Positions 13,128 through 25,500 of a stretch of DNA of 64,000 bases are shown here, piece by piece (the first letter of the stretch is position 1; each line of letters opens with the position of its first letter). Origin of the DNA: Epiperipatus broadwayi (lineage: Eukaryota; Onychophora; Udeonychophora; Euonychophora; Peripatidae). The stretch spans positions 10,466,093 through 10,530,092 of the forward strand of contig JAQFVV010000031.1 of the NCBI GenBank assembly GCA_028023455.1, read 5' to 3'. Under the pieces are notes generated by a model. It had not been told where the DNA came from. It worked only from the letters and a program-made list of their open reading frames with translations, and did no database searches. Position numbers and translations under genes: made by a program.

Positions 13128-14549
13128 GGTTGTTTTACAATAGCGTGTTGAAACCGCCGGAGGGCGTTATTTCTATGATAGCGCACAGAAATATGCCATT
13201 TAGGTGGCCTCCACCACTATCGAACATTCTATTTCTAATGCATAGGCCTAGAAATAGTCCGTTGATATGGGGGACCGGCTGCTGTGTTTATTTCTATGCT
13301 AATGCACAGAAACAAGACATTTAGCCAATCTGCCACAGAAGCTATCGTGTCAGCTTACAACTCAGATTTGGGCTAAGCATTTTGGAATGTGCAATCACAA
13401 TTCACTTTTGGTTACAGTATTGTCTGAGGGTGGCTGAAATTCTGATTGTCAAAACTATTTTAATATTCATTAAGACCACCTCCCCCTCTATCTTGCATGT
13501 TTTAGGAAGGTCTACTAACAATTATCAGCAGAGTCTCATGATTCCCTAGCCCCATTTCCTGCTGAAAAAATGGGCCAAGTAAAGGTAAAAGCGCGATCCC
13601 TATCAAATCATGCTCTAAGTCACGTTTCGTGCAAGAACAACTGTGAGCTGATTAATCGAATGGCTGAAATAGGACAACTTTCCGAATGTCAAAGAAAGAA
13701 GAATTCTTCTCTGACTGCTGGAACTGGGTTATCAAACAAAACAGCTTGAAGCTGCATGCCTGCTGTTTTTTTTTTCCTGAAGAGCCCAAAAAGTTGCTTT
13801 TAATTGCCGTATATATTGATGTTTTTTGGGGGAATTACCGTCAAAACTTAGTCAACCTTCAAGTTTTTGGCGTTCCATTCTGTTAGCAATTGTAAACACC
13901 CTCCCCCCTTTTACCTCCTCCCCTTTCCCCCCTCTCCCAAAGTTGGACTTTGGCTTGTAAATGTTACTGTTAAATGGACAATAGATTTATTTATAATTTA
14001 TAAAAACAAAACAAACCAAAAAAAAAAGAAGTTGAATCTCGACTGATTTTTTTGTCGTACAATACCGAACCGAAAATAGAAGGGTTTAATGAGAAGAATC
14101 AAAACAAACAAAAAATTAGTAACTACTTTTTAAAATTCATTTTTAATTGAATTTTTTTTTTTTTTTTTGGGTTTGCCAAAATCGATTTGATAGCCACCGT
14201 ACTTTTTAAATGTGATAAACAACAACAACAACAACAAAAAAAAAAAATACATAGACCGAAAAAAAAAAAACCTGGTCCCTTTGAAAATATAAATAATGAA
14301 AAGAATAAAAAAAAAATTAAGTACTTTTTTGTAAATTCATTTATTTGTAATTTTTTTTATGCATTTGTTTCTTTTTTGGTTGTGTTTAAAAAATTTGTTT
14401 TGATATTACTTTTATAAATGTGATAAATAAAAAAAACCAAAGCCAACAACAAAAAAAAAAGAAACCCGGCCCCGGCAACATTATATTTATCTTTGTTTAC
14501 AAACCAAGCATGCCCTCCGGTGGTTTCAACATGCTATTATAAAACAACC
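13128..14549. mobile_element. Non-autonomous DNA transposon with ~38-bp TIRs and 8-bp TSD
   Basis: The left end starts ggttgttttacaatagcgtg at 13128 and continues to the gccggagggc region. The right end (14509-14549) is its reverse complement with a few mismatches. Both ends are flanked by the same octamer, aaaataaa, at 13120-13127 and 14550-14557, which defines the element as 1422 bp. The left 800 bp are GC-richer than the surroundings and include a C-rich tract at 13898-13938. The right 500 bp are A/T homopolymer-rich with an imperfect internal duplication. No transposase is recognisable. An 8-bp duplication is typical of hAT, P and Merlin types; the terminal GG fits Merlin better than hAT, but the superfamily is unresolved. 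Confidence 0.88.
14060..14490 (+). repeat. Imperfect two-copy duplication inside the 13.1 kb transposon
   Basis: Two units of about 210 bp share the order: aagaataaaa-type A-rich stretch, actttttt with aaattcattt, T-run, then ttttaaatgtgataaa followed by an A-rich run. The second unit begins near 14275. Confidence 0.6.
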
Positions 14550-14557
14550 AAAATAAA

Positions 14558-17500
14558 TATAAATTATTGTTGGTTGGTTTGTGGCTGATAAGACTATCAT
14601 AACTGCACAATTCAGACATTGATATACCTATAAGCATTTAAATAGCTAACTACAACCTGAAGAAGCAAAGTTCCTCAAACAAACATATCTTGCCATTACA
14701 TATCTAAAAACAAATGCAACATCCCATACTGTGGTGGAACTAGCATTAACACATCATGAGTGATAGGCCAAAATAAGTACATATATGCTCCGCAAAGCTG
14801 AATAAGAATGTGGTGGCTTCCAAAAATACCTATCTTTCAAGCAGAAAAATAGGATGCCTGGACCTTATCTCAGTGCATCAGGAACAGGAAAGATTCACCA
14901 GGGAAGTACAATCCTCTTCTTGGGATATAAATACTTCAAAAATATGTGATTATAATCACTAAACATACAACTATCTGATATGCAATAACCCTCAATGGAA
15001 ACAAGCACTATCACTTCATGGAAAAGCAATACAATAAGGATGGAGGACCTGGTCTATTCCATTAAGCATACTCATAATAATTAACAAAGCCTAGGTCTAT
15101 GAGGCTAACAAATACTAAACTAATAACAAGATATAGACTTCACATGAACTAACTAAGTTATCACTAAGAATTTTAAAAATACAACACGCATACTCAATGT
15201 CAGAACCACCAATGCAAACTGTGTCAAACGACTAATATAAGAATTACTTAAAAATTAAATAAAAATTCTAGGCAAAGGTACAATGCACACATAATAAAAT
15301 ATTAAATACTAATAAATAGTGACTAGTGGACATTTAAAAGATTGCATATTAAATGTGAGAATATTAATTCTCAATGCATATAAAAAATATTTGTGGTCAT
15401 TATTAGCATTCATAAAACAAATGAATGGAAACCCTCTGATAAACCTCTTTGGCTGATTTTAAATAAACTGAGTGAAGTACCACACATATAAATAAGCGAA
15501 GACTGAGATATTAAAATCTCCAAAGATAAAAATTATTAAGCATAAGTTAACTTGTGAAATGTTTAGCAAATACAATAATATAAAATTACCTGAGAATGGC
15601 AGAATATTTATCTATTCATTCTAATAAACCCATTAAAATTACAATTGCAACATGAGTTTAACTGGCATATTTATGCTAAATTGTATTACACATATTTTAA
15701 AAACAAAATATATAGCATAAATAGTTTTCTGGTTTTTTTTTTTTAAAACCAATAAAACAAACAAAAAAATATACAGTAACTTCAGTTCATAGTTTCAGTT
15801 CCATACTGGTTTTTCCATTCAAGACATGTATATAATTTATTGAAGATAATTTATCTGATGGTGCAAAGCTTCTGGTCAAAATATTTATCATAAGCATGGC
15901 AAAGATTTCTAAATGAACATTTTATAAATAGTTCTTAAATTAATTTCTTCCTTTAAAGATATATTTTAGTTCAAAGAAACACTATAATAAAACATTAAAA
16001 TAATAAGGAGCCAGCAATAAATGGTAAGTAAAATAAACTATTGAGCTGAGTATATCATTATGGGATCCCAGGTTTACTTATACAATAATACAGTGTCATT
16101 TTTAATTTCACTTCTTTTTTCTAAAGAACACACATTTTTATAACAGCTTTTTTTAAAAATTATTTTCTCATACAATATTTTAAAATTTTGTTTTCAAATA
16201 ATTTCTCTTTAATTCTTTTTAACATAAGAGTAGGAACATTTTGCAATTAGAAAATTTCATCTGTTTAGAAGCTAGGAATAATTATCACAAATTTACATAT
16301 AGATATAAGCAAATATAACATTTCATTGTACATTTGACAGATAAAAAGTTCAACCTTAATAATTGTAGTTTATAACATTTTGTCCAACTGTTTTAGAAGT
16401 AGATAATTAATCTATTATAATGAATAATATATTTTTTTAGTTGAACATTAGGCAAAATTAATACTATAATTATACTATACTTTTGACAGATAAAATTCAT
16501 CCTTCCTTAATTAGTACAGAATATTTTTCTCTTTTATAAAATTATTTTAGAAACAAGCAATTATTGTAACATATAGGTGACTTGGAATCAGCTTTAAATG
16601 AATTTCAAACAAGGATAATGACGCATTTCAAATATAATAAAGTTTACTACAAATGTCTTTCAATTTTCCTCAATTTAGTTTTGGGCTATTTAAATAATAA
16701 CTAAGTAGTTTCCAACTATAAAAGTTCAGTGCAATAAAGGTATCTAGCCACAGATATATTAACTGTTGATATCCTAATTTTATTTCATGGAAAATATAAG
16801 TCATGCAATTAGGAGATAAGATAACAGATATAAAATTTCCTTTAAACATTTTTTACTACAGCTTTTAGAGTACTAATTGAAAGTCAACATCAAGAAATAG
16901 TTACCTTTGGTCTAGCAGTTGCCAATTACAATTTTAGAATCATTAAAGATACTTTAACATACTTTTGTTTTTATAAAAAAAAAACTTTTTAAAAAAAAAT
17001 TACAACTTGTTTTTGAGGAGAAGAAAAGTTTCAGGATACTTCAGAATTCAAGAACACACACACACCTCAACACAATACCACCTTCTATTTATATCCTGAT
17101 TATTTCTACCCCTTCCCAAATGTTCATGTCAATTTATTTTAATACAACCAATCAATATAATTTATCTCATATTTAACTGTAACCTTTTTAAAATCATCTA
17201 GAAAACTGATCACTGACATAATTTTGATCTATTTATTTGAAAATCACATGGGTTAATGACTAAATTAAAAGTTAATTATTAGTTTTTTATGTAACATTTA
17301 AAAAAAATTTATATTACATAAAATAAAATAGAAACACTAATAAAAACTTAAAACTAGTTTTTATTTACCAAAACTTTTTAAATATTTAATTATAATACTT
17401 TTATTCATTCACTTGTTTTTTTTGCTTTTAATTAATATTGTAGTTAACTTATTATTTATTCATTTTCTTTATATATCTCCATGCATGCACACACACAGGG

Positions 17501-18853
17501 ATGACCTTAAACATGACCTCTACTAATTAATTACAACTTTTTTAAACAACTACAAATAAAAATATTAAGGAATATTAGATTAGAAATACACTTAACAGGT
17601 TAATGCTAATTCAGATTAAACATTTAAATATTATTTGACTGCTTTAATAAAATTTAAAGATTACTTTTAAATCAATTTCATACTATTTATTTTATTTATA
17701 ATATTAACTTAATTATAAGTTATAAACTAGAAATAAACAAAACAATAGTTATTTTATAATACATTTAACACTATCTATTACCATTTTAAATACTAATATA
17801 AATATCTACTTTAAGAATATCTCATACAAAAACCAATTACCAACATGCTATTAACTTTATACACATAATCAAATAAAATTTACTAAATATTTCAATATTA
17901 TCTATTATTATGATATCTGATTCATTAACTAACTAATAGTTAAGCTAAGATAAACTCTGGCACCTGTTGGAGCCAAATGAAGTTTCACTTATGTGCAATA
18001 TATATATAACCTGTATGTTAGATATCAAAAAGGCAATCAAAATATCAAATAAATGGAATAATGGACAGCATATTCTTTATATGGGAATATTCAAAATTCA
18101 AAGATTAGTTTGTGTAGGTATTGCAAAACTCATCTCTAGTATAATTTTATTGTTGTTATTATTGTTTTGTCTTTTTATCTTCTTTTTGGAGTTGAAACAG
18201 TCACTCCTATTTTCTGATGACTGATGAAAATGCTATTTTAGAATAAAATGCTCTTTGGCTTCAGAGCTATAGATTGTATGATAAATAAATACATATTAAA
18301 TTATAATAAATATTGTTATAAATCCTTTTTTATACTTCTGAATCATTTTACAGTATTTTATTTTTTATATCCAATGTTTTGAACCCAATATATGATCTTC
18401 TATATGGAAAAATTATGTTTATATATTTTATATTTAATATTCAATAAACTTAAAACGTCTATTCAGTCACCCATGTGCATACATTTAAATATATATGCAA
18501 ATTTTTATGATGCATGTGTTTTTAACATTTAGAAATATAAAAAATAAATTGAATGCAACGTTTTAATCTTTTTTTAATACTTAAATATGTATAAATTTTC
18601 TTTTTCACTTCTAAATGTTTAAAAGATTAAAATGTGATTTAATTTGTTTTTCCTGTTTTTTTAGATGAAAAGTGTATATGAATAGAAAAATATTGCTTAT
18701 ATATTGAATAATATATTTCCCTTAAAAATATGTTATATTGAAGTATTGATTATTAAAAGTAAAATAATTGATTCACAAAAATAAAACAGAAGTAAGGGTC
18801 ATAAAATTGAGTTGTATATATATTTTTTTGAATTTTTTATTGACATTGAATCA

Positions 18854-18855
<2 letters not shown>
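14558..18855. other. Long AT-rich stretch with no recognised gene
   Basis: About 4.3 kb without an assignable frame or a family copy that I recognise. A plus-strand frame of 85 codons at 17967-18224 ends in a Leu-rich hydrophobic run but has no family signature. Composition suggests old intergenic or intronic sequence. Confidence 0.5.

Positions 18856-18939
<84 letters not shown>
18856..18939. repeat. (TA)n microsatellite, about 42 units
   Basis: Uninterrupted alternating TA over about 84 bp. The apparent Ile-Tyr polypeptide frame across it is a repeat artefact. Confidence 0.95.
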
Positions 18940-19130
18940 TTGAGAGAGGAAGGACTTAATTAAAATTTTCCTCTACTGAGTTCATTGCGAATTAAAGATT
19001 CATATACTTTATACATATTATATAATATCTTCTCTCATTTTTATTTGTCTAATCATATTAACAAACTCAAATAATAAAGATATCTTAAATTTATCATTTA
19101 AAAATATTCCTTTTAATATTTTATTCATAT

Positions 19131-19400
19131 ATATCATCATCATTTTCGACTATTATCGATTTACTGTAGAATGAAAGTCTCTCAAAGTTCAATCTATCTT
19201 CTCCAATCTATAGCATCTCTACATTATTCCAGCACACTTTCTTACTTCAACCATCCATCTCACATGTAGTCTTTTTCTAGGTCTTTTACAATCTCTTGGA
19301 ATCCAGTTTATGATTTTAATTATATATCTATTATTATCTTTTCTAATAATATGTCCATCCCAAATTCACTTCAGTCTCTTAATTCAAATACTGCAAGAAG
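19131..19400 (-). pseudogene. RTE-type LINE, C-terminal end of reverse transcriptase ORF
   Basis: On the minus strand the sequence encodes the characteristic C-terminal segment of RTE-like retrotransposons. WDGHIIRKDNNRYIIKII is followed by a proline-arginine block (IPRDCKRPRKR), HVRWMVEVRKC, and a trailing segment ending in a (TGA)n-like simple tail at 19131-19150. The same segment occurs at 27592-27850 and, degraded, at 47200-47400. Only about 80 codons remain, consistent with 5' truncation during target-primed reverse transcription. The repeat family is confident; the subclade is not. Confidence 0.82.
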
Positions 19401-19745
19401 AGCATTTAAAATCTCTATCTAGAAACTATCCCCATCCTCAAACCTATTGACTATCCTCAGTGAGACACTAGGATATTCAGACACTAGATCTAAAATACTA
19501 ATTCAAAGCCAGAACTTATCTAATCTTAACTTTAAGTAGAAAATCTGAAAATTTCAGACATCTATATGTCTTTAAATTCAGCAAACTATCTTACATAGCT
19601 ATATGGGTCTGAGAAATCTTCATCCATAACATATATTAATAGGCTTAAGACTTAAAAGCAAAACTATAATAGTAAATAAAATCCAAGTCATATATCATAT
19701 GACCTCTAAACTAAAATTTCAGATTTTCTACTTAAATAGTTAAAT
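19392..19745 (-). repeat. Repeat family A, minus-strand copy
   Basis: It is the reverse complement of the copy that follows. Segments such as cctcagtgagacactaggat and tagatctaaaata pair with ctcactgaggatagg and tttagatctagtg downstream. With the next entry it forms a hairpin whose arms include 19529-19559 against 19718-19746. No coding potential is seen. Confidence 0.8.
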
Positions 19746-20095
19746 ATCAGATAAGTGATGGCTTTGAGTTGGTATTTTAGATCTAGTGCCTGAAATATCC
19801 TAGTGCCTCACTGAGGATAGGCAATAGGTTGAAACCAGTTTGAGGATGGAGATAATTTTTAGGTAGAGATTTTAAATGCTTCTCTTGCTATCAATAAAGC
19901 TTGTTAGAGCTATTAGCATGCTCATTATTTTAGTTTATAATTACAAGCTTATCAAATTAAGTCACATGATGTATGACTTGATTTTATTTCCTATTATAGT
20001 TTTCTTTTTAAGTCTTAAGCAATGTTCTATTGCTAAGGCTATTAATATATGTTGTGTCTGAAGATTTTTCAGACCCATATAGCTATTTAAGTTAG
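19715..20095 (+). repeat. Repeat family A, first plus-strand copy
   Basis: It contains ggctttgagttggtatttta, gtgcctcactgaggatagg, agcttgttagagctattagc and caagcttatcaaattaagtc in order. The same order recurs in the next copy and, inverted, at 28235-28385 and 39510-39745. Its short length and lack of frames fit a SINE or short non-autonomous element. Confidence 0.8.
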
Positions 20096-20097
20096 TT

Positions 20098-20345
20098 AGC
20101 TGGCTTTGAGTTAGTATTTTAGATCTAGTGTCTGAAGTATTCTAGTGCCTCACTGAGGATAGGATAGCCAATAGCTTGAAACCAGTTTGAGGATGATAAT
20201 TTTTAGAGATTTTAAATGCTTCTCTCGCAACATTTATCGATAAAACTTGTTAGAGCTATTAGAATACTCATTATTTTAGTTTATAAATACAAGCTTATCA
20301 AATTAAGTCATGTGACGTATGACTTGATTTTATTTACTAATATAT
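20098..20345 (+). repeat. Repeat family A, second plus-strand copy
   Basis: A direct repeat of the preceding copy that lacks the final segment (gtcttaagcaatg to gacccatatagc). It ends in a short TA run at 20340-20350. Confidence 0.82.
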
Positions 20346-20880
20346 ATATATTGCTGATTGTTAATAATATTAATACAGTTTAAGTGTTGACAGCTTTCAT
20401 TTATTTATATATATATAGAAGACTCACAAATTTATTTATTTACTGATTTATTTATGTAAATAATGCAATAGAATAAAAATGTAAAAAATCAAACGCAAAA
20501 CATCGCACTAAACTCTCACTAATATTATAACAAAGTTTTAAAATTAGAATAAATACAATTGTTATAAAATTAGCAGTTACATAGTAAATATACATTATTA
20601 TTATTATCTGCATTGATTAATCAGATGTACTTGAAAGTAATAAAATCTACATACCTTAATCACTAAAGAAATTGCAAACATTTTTATTTGTATGTGGCAA
20701 ATAGTACTACATTATATAGATTAGAAATAAATGTTATAGGAAAAACATGTCATTGGTTTGATAATTCTTTATAACTAAAGCAGACTAAAATTGATAAAGT
20801 TTAGCAAAAAAAAATTAGTCCGTGTTTTACTAAGTATATTTTTTTGTTGTTGTTTTGCTAATTTATATCTCATAAATGTA
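20346..20880. other. AT-rich sequence, no gene seen
   Basis: Nothing recognised between the family A cluster and the TAA array. Confidence 0.55.
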
Positions 20881-20890
20881 GATGATGATG

Positions 20891-20975
<85 letters not shown>
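20881..20975 (+). repeat. (GAT)3(AAT)n trinucleotide microsatellite
   Basis: Three gat units are followed by about 28 units of aat. The predicted poly-Asp/poly-Asn peptide across it is an artefact. Confidence 0.95.
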
Positions 20976-20978
<3 letters not shown>

Positions 20979-21214
20979 GAAGAAGTTAATGTGATTTTCA
21001 AGAGTTTATTAATATGTGCTTATGTGCGATCGTTTAAAATAAAATTCTTACATCATCAGCAATATATTTATGTTCTTTTCCAAAAAAAAAAAAAAATATT
21101 AGAAAAAGGAATGGCTTATTATTTAAATACATTTTTAGCAGAGATTAGGAAATGTTAAGCATGTAAGAATATTCAATCATATCTGCAATACTTTGTCATT
21201 AATTGGAATAGGAA

Positions 21215-21445
21215 AAAGACAGATAAATAGATAAGTTAATAGGTAAGAGATGTAAATAGTAGATGGATGACTAGATGGATAAATAGATAGATAGATAGAT
21301 TAACAGAAAGACATTGGTCAAATAGATAGATAAATAGAAGTACAATCAGAAAAAAATATAGATGAATGGATGGATAGATAAATAAATAGATAGAAAAAAG
21401 AGATAAATAGACTGGCAAATGGCTGGATTGATGGACAGTTAAAGA
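21215..21445 (+). repeat. Degenerate GATA/GATG simple-sequence flank
   Basis: Imperfect gata, gatg and gaca tetranucleotides lead into the CAGA array. They look like a decayed, older edge of the same satellite. Confidence 0.75.
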
Positions 21446-21455
21446 TAACTATATA

Positions 21456-22372
<917 letters not shown>

Positions 22373-22532
22373 GATACATAATATATACCTACATTCATAC
22401 ATATGAATATAAAGCAATGTCTTAGCATTTTAATATTATATATATATATTTATTTATTTCCATCAACACATTAATATTAAAAATATTTATAATAAAAAAA
22501 ACTTTTAGAAATGTAATATTAAAATTAATTAC

Positions 22533-22631
22533 CTGATCTTTTGCTAAGAGTTTTGCTTTTTCATCCATCCAAAACATTTTATCAATATCATTTTTAAAAC
22601 TTTTAAAAACTTTTTCATAAAATTCGGCAGC
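22533..22631 (-). CDS. M13 metallopeptidase (neprilysin/ECE-like), exon B+1
   Basis: This 99-bp, 33-codon exon is bounded by an acceptor (tttcag, ending at 22632) and a donor (gtaatt, starting at 22532), with both ends in phase 0. The product reads AAEFYEKVFKSFKNDIDKMF then WMDEKAKLLAKDQ. In M13 peptidases the N-terminal domain carries a segment of the form I...F...L..L.WMD..TK..A..KA shortly before the catalytic half. The WMD followed by a basic helix matches it in position and spacing. M13 enzymes are type II membrane zinc peptidases that cut extracellular peptides. The exon follows exon 22713-22941 in frame, as phase 0 joins phase 0. The HExxH zinc-site exons must lie below 22.5 kb and are not visible in the window. 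Confidence 0.85.
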
Positions 22632-22712
22632 CTGAAATTAGATTAGGATATAAAAAATTGCAACATTTCATAGAACAGAATGTAAATAAAACGAACGTTT
22701 TTTTTTTTTTAC

Positions 22713-22941
22713 CTGTGCAACAGTTTGATCATGAAGTTCATTAGTGTCTCTACCTATTATGTAACTCAAAACATCGGGAAAACTCTTTTTTACTAGTTGA
22801 AAGCAGTAAGGCCACAAACCAGTAAAAGATGTTACCTGAGACGTTTTTTCAGTAAAAAGTCGATAAGTATGGCTATATTCCCAAGTTAAATCTTGAACAT
22901 AAGTATGCATCAACTCCCAGAGAAAGTAGTTTTGAATATCG
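22713..22941 (-). CDS. M13 metallopeptidase (neprilysin/ECE-like), exon B
   Basis: This 229-bp exon has an acceptor (pyrimidine run, then attaatag, ending at 22942) and a donor (cag then gtaaaa, starting at 22712). It begins with the third base of a split codon and then gives 76 codons. The product contains DIQNYFLWELMHTYVQDLTW near the start and later FTGLWPYCFQLVKKSFPD. These correspond to the QNY..W......V..LS segment and the W..C.......P.A.... segment of the Peptidase_M13_N domain, in the right order and spacing. No stop interrupts the exon, splice sites are canonical and the neighbouring exon continues the homology, so the gene is probably functional. Upstream exons are expected above 23 kb, but repeats dominate there and I could not place them. 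The exact paralogue cannot be named. Confidence 0.87.
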
Positions 22942-23473
22942 CTATTAATGAAATGAAAAAAAAATTATTAATATTTCTTAAACATGCTTTTTTTTATTGC
23001 TTTAACAACTTATCTGTTGTTATTAAATAAATACAAATATCTTTACGGAAATAAGATCTAACGCTAAATTTGAGTAAATGTTTGGAATGCACATTTTAAT
23101 CACAATGCAGGTTTTGCCATTCCAGTCTTATCTATACGATGGTCTTCATAGTTAGGATGAACAGATATCCAAAATTAGGAATGAAAGATGTCCCTTTTAC
23201 TATATATCCTGAATTCTTCAAATAATCCTGGATTTTGTAAATAGTCATGATTTTACTAGAATGAGATCAATATTAGCAATATGTCCACTGATCCTTAATT
23301 ATACATTCTAGAAATATTTTCCTATGGAGCATGTGCACTATTTCACCCTATATATTTTAATGCATGTCAAGACCATGTGGCTACCATAAAATACTATTTA
23401 AATTTAGAGAAATTAAGTTTGTCACCATTACTTAGGCACAGTGTTGCAACTTTACATATTTCTGAATAGACTC
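22942..23473 (-). other. Probable intron of the M13 gene
   Basis: This stretch is upstream, in gene orientation, of the acceptor at 22942. It is AT-rich, with no further exon or repeat recognised before the family F palindrome. Confidence 0.5.
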
Positions 23474-23745
23474 CATATACATCACATAATCACCATCTCT
23501 TATACTAGCATGTAATTGTTATCAAACAAGGCAAAACTCTCCATACAGTAGTGCCACCCTGTGCCAACTGGAGTAATCAATGGATGCCAGAAGGCTTGTG
23601 CATAAAACCCTATCTAGTGCCTACTAGTGCCTACTCCGGCACTAGATAGGGATTTTATGCACAAGCCTTCTGGCATCCATTGATTATTCCGGTTAGCACA
23701 GGGTGGCACTACTGTATGGAGAGTTTTGCCTTGTTTGATAACACT
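23474..23745. repeat. Family F foldback repeat, near-perfect palindrome
   Basis: Arms at 23518-23625 and about 23637-23742 are reverse complements over about 104 bp, with only three substitutions and one single-base indel, around a short loop with two gtgcctact words. Each arm carries caaggcaaaactctccatac, agtgccaccctgtgc and gatgccagaaggcttgtgca. The left flank (23474-23517) adds the outer family F segment, catcacataatcaccat. Frames on either strand are repeat-derived. Confidence 0.93.
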
Positions 23746-24619
23746 CCATATATATTTATGCACACACAATTCATCCTGCACATCTTGGGGTATGGAAATT
23801 TCCACATTTATTTTAGTAGTTCTCGATTATATAATAATCAGTCTAATAATACAAGCGTTTATTGTAAAAGTCAGCTTTTCTCAACTTTTTCACTATATTC
23901 AATATCTTATGATAGAGGATGTGGGGGCCACTAAATATTTTTTTTTGTTTTTAAAATAAAAGCTTTTCAAACTACAGTATGTAAAAGTGATTTTTGTTAT
24001 TTATACAATATTAATGTTTCGCTCTCCACATAGATATTTAATTATGCAATAAAGATTTTATAGATCTTTCTATTTTATTAAGTATTTTTTCTCTATTGCA
24101 ATAATTTAAAATATTTTGAATAAGAATAATTAAATGTTTGAAATAAATTGTATTATATATCTCAAGTAACTTTTTCTTTAAACTATCAAAGTATTTTTGT
24201 TCTGAACTTTTATCAAGAATTCTGGTCAGAATATGAGACTTAAAATTGTTTTTATATAACCATCTCATAAATCAATTCGGTCATTTTTAGTAACTGAATA
24301 AGAAGTTTGAAAAATCATTTAAAACTCTCATTGGCTAGAAATTGGCTAATCCGCTAACCTATGACCATAATGTTTTTTGCTGTTTGTTAGATGTTTAAAA
24401 GGCATGGTCATGTGGTGCATTTTTTAAAGCCTGCATCATTCTTTATATTTTCCTAATTTTTATATATATTATAACAATGATTTTCATGGTTATAAGATAA
24501 AAATAAAAACTTTTTTATATTTATTATCTATTCTAGAGTTAGATAATTATTTCATCCAACATGAATCTTATTTAAAGTTTTTAAATTCTTCATCAACGCT
24601 TTCATCCACTGAAACAGAA
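23746..24619. other. AT-rich sequence, no assigned gene
   Basis: A minus-strand frame of 76 codons (24038-24268) is Lys/Ile/Asn-rich without a family motif. Segments at 24330-24440 are slightly GC-richer, with no recognisable element. Confidence 0.5.
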
Positions 24620-25500
24620 TACACCTGGGTCTCATTTTATGTGGATTATTTTAATGCAATTTTGAAGTTATGCGATTCATGTTTCTTCTTAACATCTTTC
24701 ATATTTCACTATATTTATTAGATATCAAGAAATTTAAATTATTAATAACTTATTTTGTCTTGAAATACTTTTTTTTTCAAAAATATAACGTTATATTAGC
24801 AGCTAATGTGAATATGGTCTGAAGCTGAATTTAGAATCTTAGCATCTACGTAAATAACCTACTTATACTAATGAGTAAATAATAATAGATTTATATATAC
24901 CTATAAAAATATTGCAATAAATATTCAAAAATTTTAAACTTTTAAAACATATTTTGTTAGATATAATAGAAACAAATATTTTTTTAGATTTTTAAAATAA
25001 ATAATAACGAAGATTTTATTGATTTTATAAACTGAAAATAATCTTTCTAATGATAATCTTTTGTTTTCATTGTGATCACATTTTTTTAATATAGAAACAG
25101 CACAAGACTGAAAGTGGTGCTAGTTGTACATCACTTCATGAATCTGATGTCTTACTAGTTCACAAACAACACAAATTGTCAACTAGCGGTAATGATTAAA
25201 ATATGTATGAAAAAATGTAAAATTAAATACTATAGTTAATAAAAAAAGTAAAAAAAGTTTGTCTTGTATTAATTTTTTCCAAATATTTGAAATTTTTTAT
25301 TAGTCATACTTTATTTCTGTATTTTTTTAATGTGAATTTTAAAGTAATTTCTTCTTGCTGCTTTGCTTTTATGTGGATTTCTGAAAATTATAGAACCTAT
25401 CCCCCATTTTTCAAGGTAAGTTACATTTATTTTTGTGCAATTTCTTTTCTGTGCATTTTCTGAGGAACCTATCTACTGCATAAAATAAGACCCAGGTGTA
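24620..25500. mobile_element. Mariner-like non-autonomous element with TA target site
   Basis: The ends cacctgggtctcattttatg (24622-24641) and cataaaataagacccaggtg (25479-25498) are inverted repeats matching at 19 of 20 positions. Each is flanked by TA (24620-24621 and 25499-25500), as expected for Tc1/mariner insertion. The 877-bp body has no transposase frame. Internal subterminal words such as tttctgaaaattatagaacc and tttctgaggaacctatct near the right end are similar and may be subterminal repeats. It sits directly beyond the 3' end of Penelope-like element 4. Confidence 0.8.

Noticed and set aside
13130-13886. Transposase gene in the 13.1 kb transposon
   Set aside because: Two short frames (64 and 66 codons) carry no DDE/DDD motif or known domain. 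The element appears non-autonomous.
18768-18959. Frame with an Ile-Tyr repeat
   Set aside because: Produced by the TA microsatellite. The same applies to 39926-40111 and 41539-41745.
20791-20994. Frame with poly-Asp/poly-Asn
   Set aside because: Translation of the AAT microsatellite.
23614-23959. Frames on both strands over the family F palindrome
   Set aside because: They recur in family F copies (also 28803-28997, 56088-56294, 5135-5326) and track the repeat, not a gene.
24038-24268. 76-codon minus-strand frame as a further M13 exon
   Set aside because: Lys/Ile/Asn-rich without M13 motifs and without usable splice sites.
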